Positions 62,101-64,000 of a stretch of DNA of 64,000 bases are shown here, in pieces. Both the position numbers and the translations under genes were made by a program. Numbering within the stretch: the first letter of the stretch is position 1; the number at the start of each line of letters is the position of its first letter. The stretch covers positions 6,112,919 to 6,176,918 of the forward strand of contig OZ026549.1 of assembly GCA_964020155.1 (NCBI GenBank), given 5' to 3'. The notes under the pieces were generated by a model, which was not told the DNA's origin, did no database searches, and saw only the letters and a program-made list of their open reading frames with translations. This DNA comes from Chondrilla cf. caribensis. Taxonomy: Eukaryota; Porifera; Demospongiae; Chondrillida; Chondrillidae.

Positions 62101-62763
62101 TTAGTGGGCGGGGCTGCTAGGGTTAGACTTAGCGGCATGAGAGGGTAAAGTTTAGTGGGCGGGGCTGCTAGGGTTAGACTTAGCGGCATGAGAGGGTAAA
62201 GTTTAGTGGGCGGGGCTGCTAGGGTTAGACTTAGCGGCATGAGAGGGTAAAGTTTAGTGGGCGGGGCTGCTAGGGTTAGACTTAGCGGCATGAGAGGGTA
62301 AAGTTTAGTGGGCGGGGCTGCTAGGGTTAGACTTAGCGGCATGAGAGGGTAAAGTTTAGTGGGCGGGGCTGCTAGGGTTAGACTTAGCGGCATGAGAGGG
62401 TAAAGTTTAGTGGGCGGGGCTGCTAGGGTTAGACTTAGCGGCATGAGAGGGTAAAGTTTAGTGGGCGGGGCTGCTAGGGTTAGACTTAGCGGCATGAGAG
62501 GGTAAAGTTTAGTGGGCGGGGCTGCTAGGGTTAGACTTAGCGGCATGAGAGGGTAAAGTTTAGTGGGCGGGGCTGCTAGGGTTAGACTTAGCGGCATGAG
62601 AGGGTAAAGTTTAGTGGGCGGGGCTGCTAGGGTTAGACTTAGCGGCATGAGAGGGTAAAGTTTAGTGGGCGGGGCTGCTAGGGTTAGACTTAGCGGCATG
62701 AGAGGGTAAAGTTTAGTGGGCGGGGCTGCTAGGGTTAGACTTAGCGGCATGAGAGGGTAAAGT
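59190..62763. repeat. 51-bp telomere-adjacent satellite (about 70 copies)
   Basis: A 51-bp unit containing GTGGGCGGGGCTGC and CTAGGGTTAGACTTAGCGGC repeats about 70 times with no difference that I can find by eye. Each unit holds a GC-box (GGGCGGGG), two CpGs and a telomere-like TAGGGTTAG. The array merges directly into TTAGGG repeats at its right end (AAGTTTAGGGTTAGGG). The 1216-codon minus-strand open frame here exists only because 51 is a multiple of three. Confidence 0.97.
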
Positions 62764-64000
62764 TTAGGGTTAGGGTTAGGGTTAGGGTTAGGGTTAGGGT
62801 TAGGGTTAGGGTTAGGGTTAGGGTTAGGGTTAGGGTTAGGGTTAGGGTTAGGGTTAGGGTTAGGGTTAGGGTTAGGGTTAGGGTTAGGGTTAGGGTTAGG
62901 GTTAGGGTTAGGGTTAGGGTTAGGGTTAGGGTTAGGGTTAGGGTTAGGGTTAGGGTTAGGGTTAGGGTTAGGGTTAGGGTTAGGGTTAGGGTTAGGGTTA
63001 GGGTTAGGGTTAGGGTTAGGGTTAGGGTTAGGGTTAGGGTTAGGGTTAGGGTTAGGGTTAGGGTTAGGGTTAGGGTTAGGGTTAGGGTTAGGGTTAGGGT
63101 TAGGGTTAGGGTTAGGGTTAGGGTTAGGGTTAGGGTTAGGGTTAGGGTTAGGGTTAGGGTTAGGGTTAGGGTTAGGGTTAGGGTTAGGGTTAGGGTTAGG
63201 GTTAGGGTTAGGGTTAGGGTTAGGGTTAGGGTTAGGGTTAGGGTTAGGGTTAGGGTTAGGGTTAGGGTTAGGGTTAGGGTTAGGGTTAGGGTTAGGGTTA
63301 GGGTTAGGGTTAGGGTTAGGGTTAGGGTTAGGGTTAGGGTTAGGGTTAGGGTTAGGGTTAGGGTTAGGGTTAGGGTTAGGGTTAGGGTTAGGGTTAGGGT
63401 TAGGGTTAGGGTTAGGGTTAGGGTTAGGGTTAGGGTTAGGGTTAGGGTTAGGGTTAGGGTTAGGGTTAGGGTTAGGGTTAGGGTTAGGGTTAGGGTTAGG
63501 GTTAGGGTTAGGGTTAGGGTTAGGGTTAGGGTTAGGGTTAGGGTTAGGGTTAGGGTTAGGGTTAGGGTTAGGGTTAGGGTTAGGGTTAGGGTTAGGGTTA
63601 GGGTTAGGGTTAGGGTTAGGGTTAGGGTTAGGGTTAGGGTTAGGGTTAGGGTTAGGGTTAGGGTTAGGGTTAGGGTTAGGGTTAGGGTTAGGGTTAGGGT
63701 TAGGGTTAGTGTTAGGGTTAGGGTTAGGGTTAGGGTTAGGGTTAGGGTTAGGGTTAGGGTTAGGGTTAGGGTTAGGGTTAGGGTTAGGGTTAGGGTTAGG
63801 GTTAGGGTTAGGGTTAGGGTTAGGGTTAGGGTTAGGGTTAGGGTTAGGGTTAGGGTTAGGGTTAGGGTTAGGGTTAGGGGTTAGGGTTAGGGTTAGGGTT
63901 AGGGTTAGGGTTAGGGTTAGGGTTAGGGTTAGGGTTAGGGTTAGGGTTAGGGTTAGGGTTAGGGTTAGGGTTAGGGTTAGGGTTAGGGTTAGGGTTAGGG
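62764..64000 (+). repeat. Telomere, (TTAGGG)n
   Basis: About 206 TTAGGG repeats, G-rich strand 5'->3' toward the right edge, as expected for a right chromosome end. Only two deviations are seen: TTAGTG at 63706-63711 and TTAGGGG at 63874-63880. The window stops inside the repeat. Confidence 0.98.

Noticed and set aside
59100..62750. A 1216-codon open frame on the minus strand
   Set aside because: It is produced by a 51-bp tandem repeat with a length divisible by three and no stop in that frame. There is no start context, intron structure or sequence variation expected of a gene.

Overview
This window is the right-hand end of an animal chromosome. The last ~1.24 kb (62764-64000) is an almost perfect TTAGGG telomere array whose G-rich strand runs 5'->3' off the end of the window. 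The genes have GT-AG introns, many only about 50-150 bp long, and lie close together, often 80-400 bp apart. Together with the metazoan TTAGGG repeat and animal-type proteins (GRAF, HMMR, SLAIN-like, RNF121, NAA15), this points to a compact invertebrate genome. A demosponge-like animal is my best guess, but the sequence does not prove it.

Gene-rich part (1-30.6 kb). In order: the C-terminus of an unidentified + strand gene (2-76); a SLAIN-like microtubule-associated protein with a large coding minisatellite (294-2769, +); a secreted EMI-domain/Cu-Zn superoxide dismutase fusion (3706-5952, +); the DNA helicase RECQL5 (6031-10079, -); the small GTPase Rab9 (10488-11114, -); a GRAF/ARHGAP26-type BAR-PH-RhoGAP-SH3 protein (12373-18350, +); mitochondrial asparaginyl-tRNA synthetase NARS2 (18544-20650, -); the membrane RING E3 ligase RNF121 (about 21209-22741, -); the NatA auxiliary subunit NAA15 (22867-27954, +); and the spindle/coiled-coil protein HMMR (28043-30566, -), the last gene before the telomere. 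These are unrelated housekeeping genes, not an operon or pathway. Divergent pairs (Rab9/GRAF, RNF121/NAA15) probably share promoter regions and convergent pairs share short 3' gaps. Introns and intergenic stretches hold many micro- and minisatellites.

Subtelomere (30.6-62.76 kb). No intact gene is seen. It is a mosaic of (i) a module present three times (D, at 31.8, 39.6 and 47.1 kb) that starts with a decayed copy of the HMMR promoter/first exon, carries a tRNA-like-headed SINE-type element and, in two copies, two exons of a RHEB GTPase pseudogene; (ii) satellite A, 347-361 bp monomers, about 45 copies in several blocks; (iii) satellite B, ~187 bp monomers in three blocks, joined to satellite A at the same junctions each time; (iv) two non-autonomous DNA transposons inserted into satellite A; and (v) about 70 seemingly identical copies of a 51-bp GC-box-containing repeat directly abutting the telomere.

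The points most worth a second look are the EMI-SOD fusion, the subtelomeric modules seeded from the terminal gene, the conserved palindromes in satellite A, and the 51-bp array as a candidate telomere-directed promoter.
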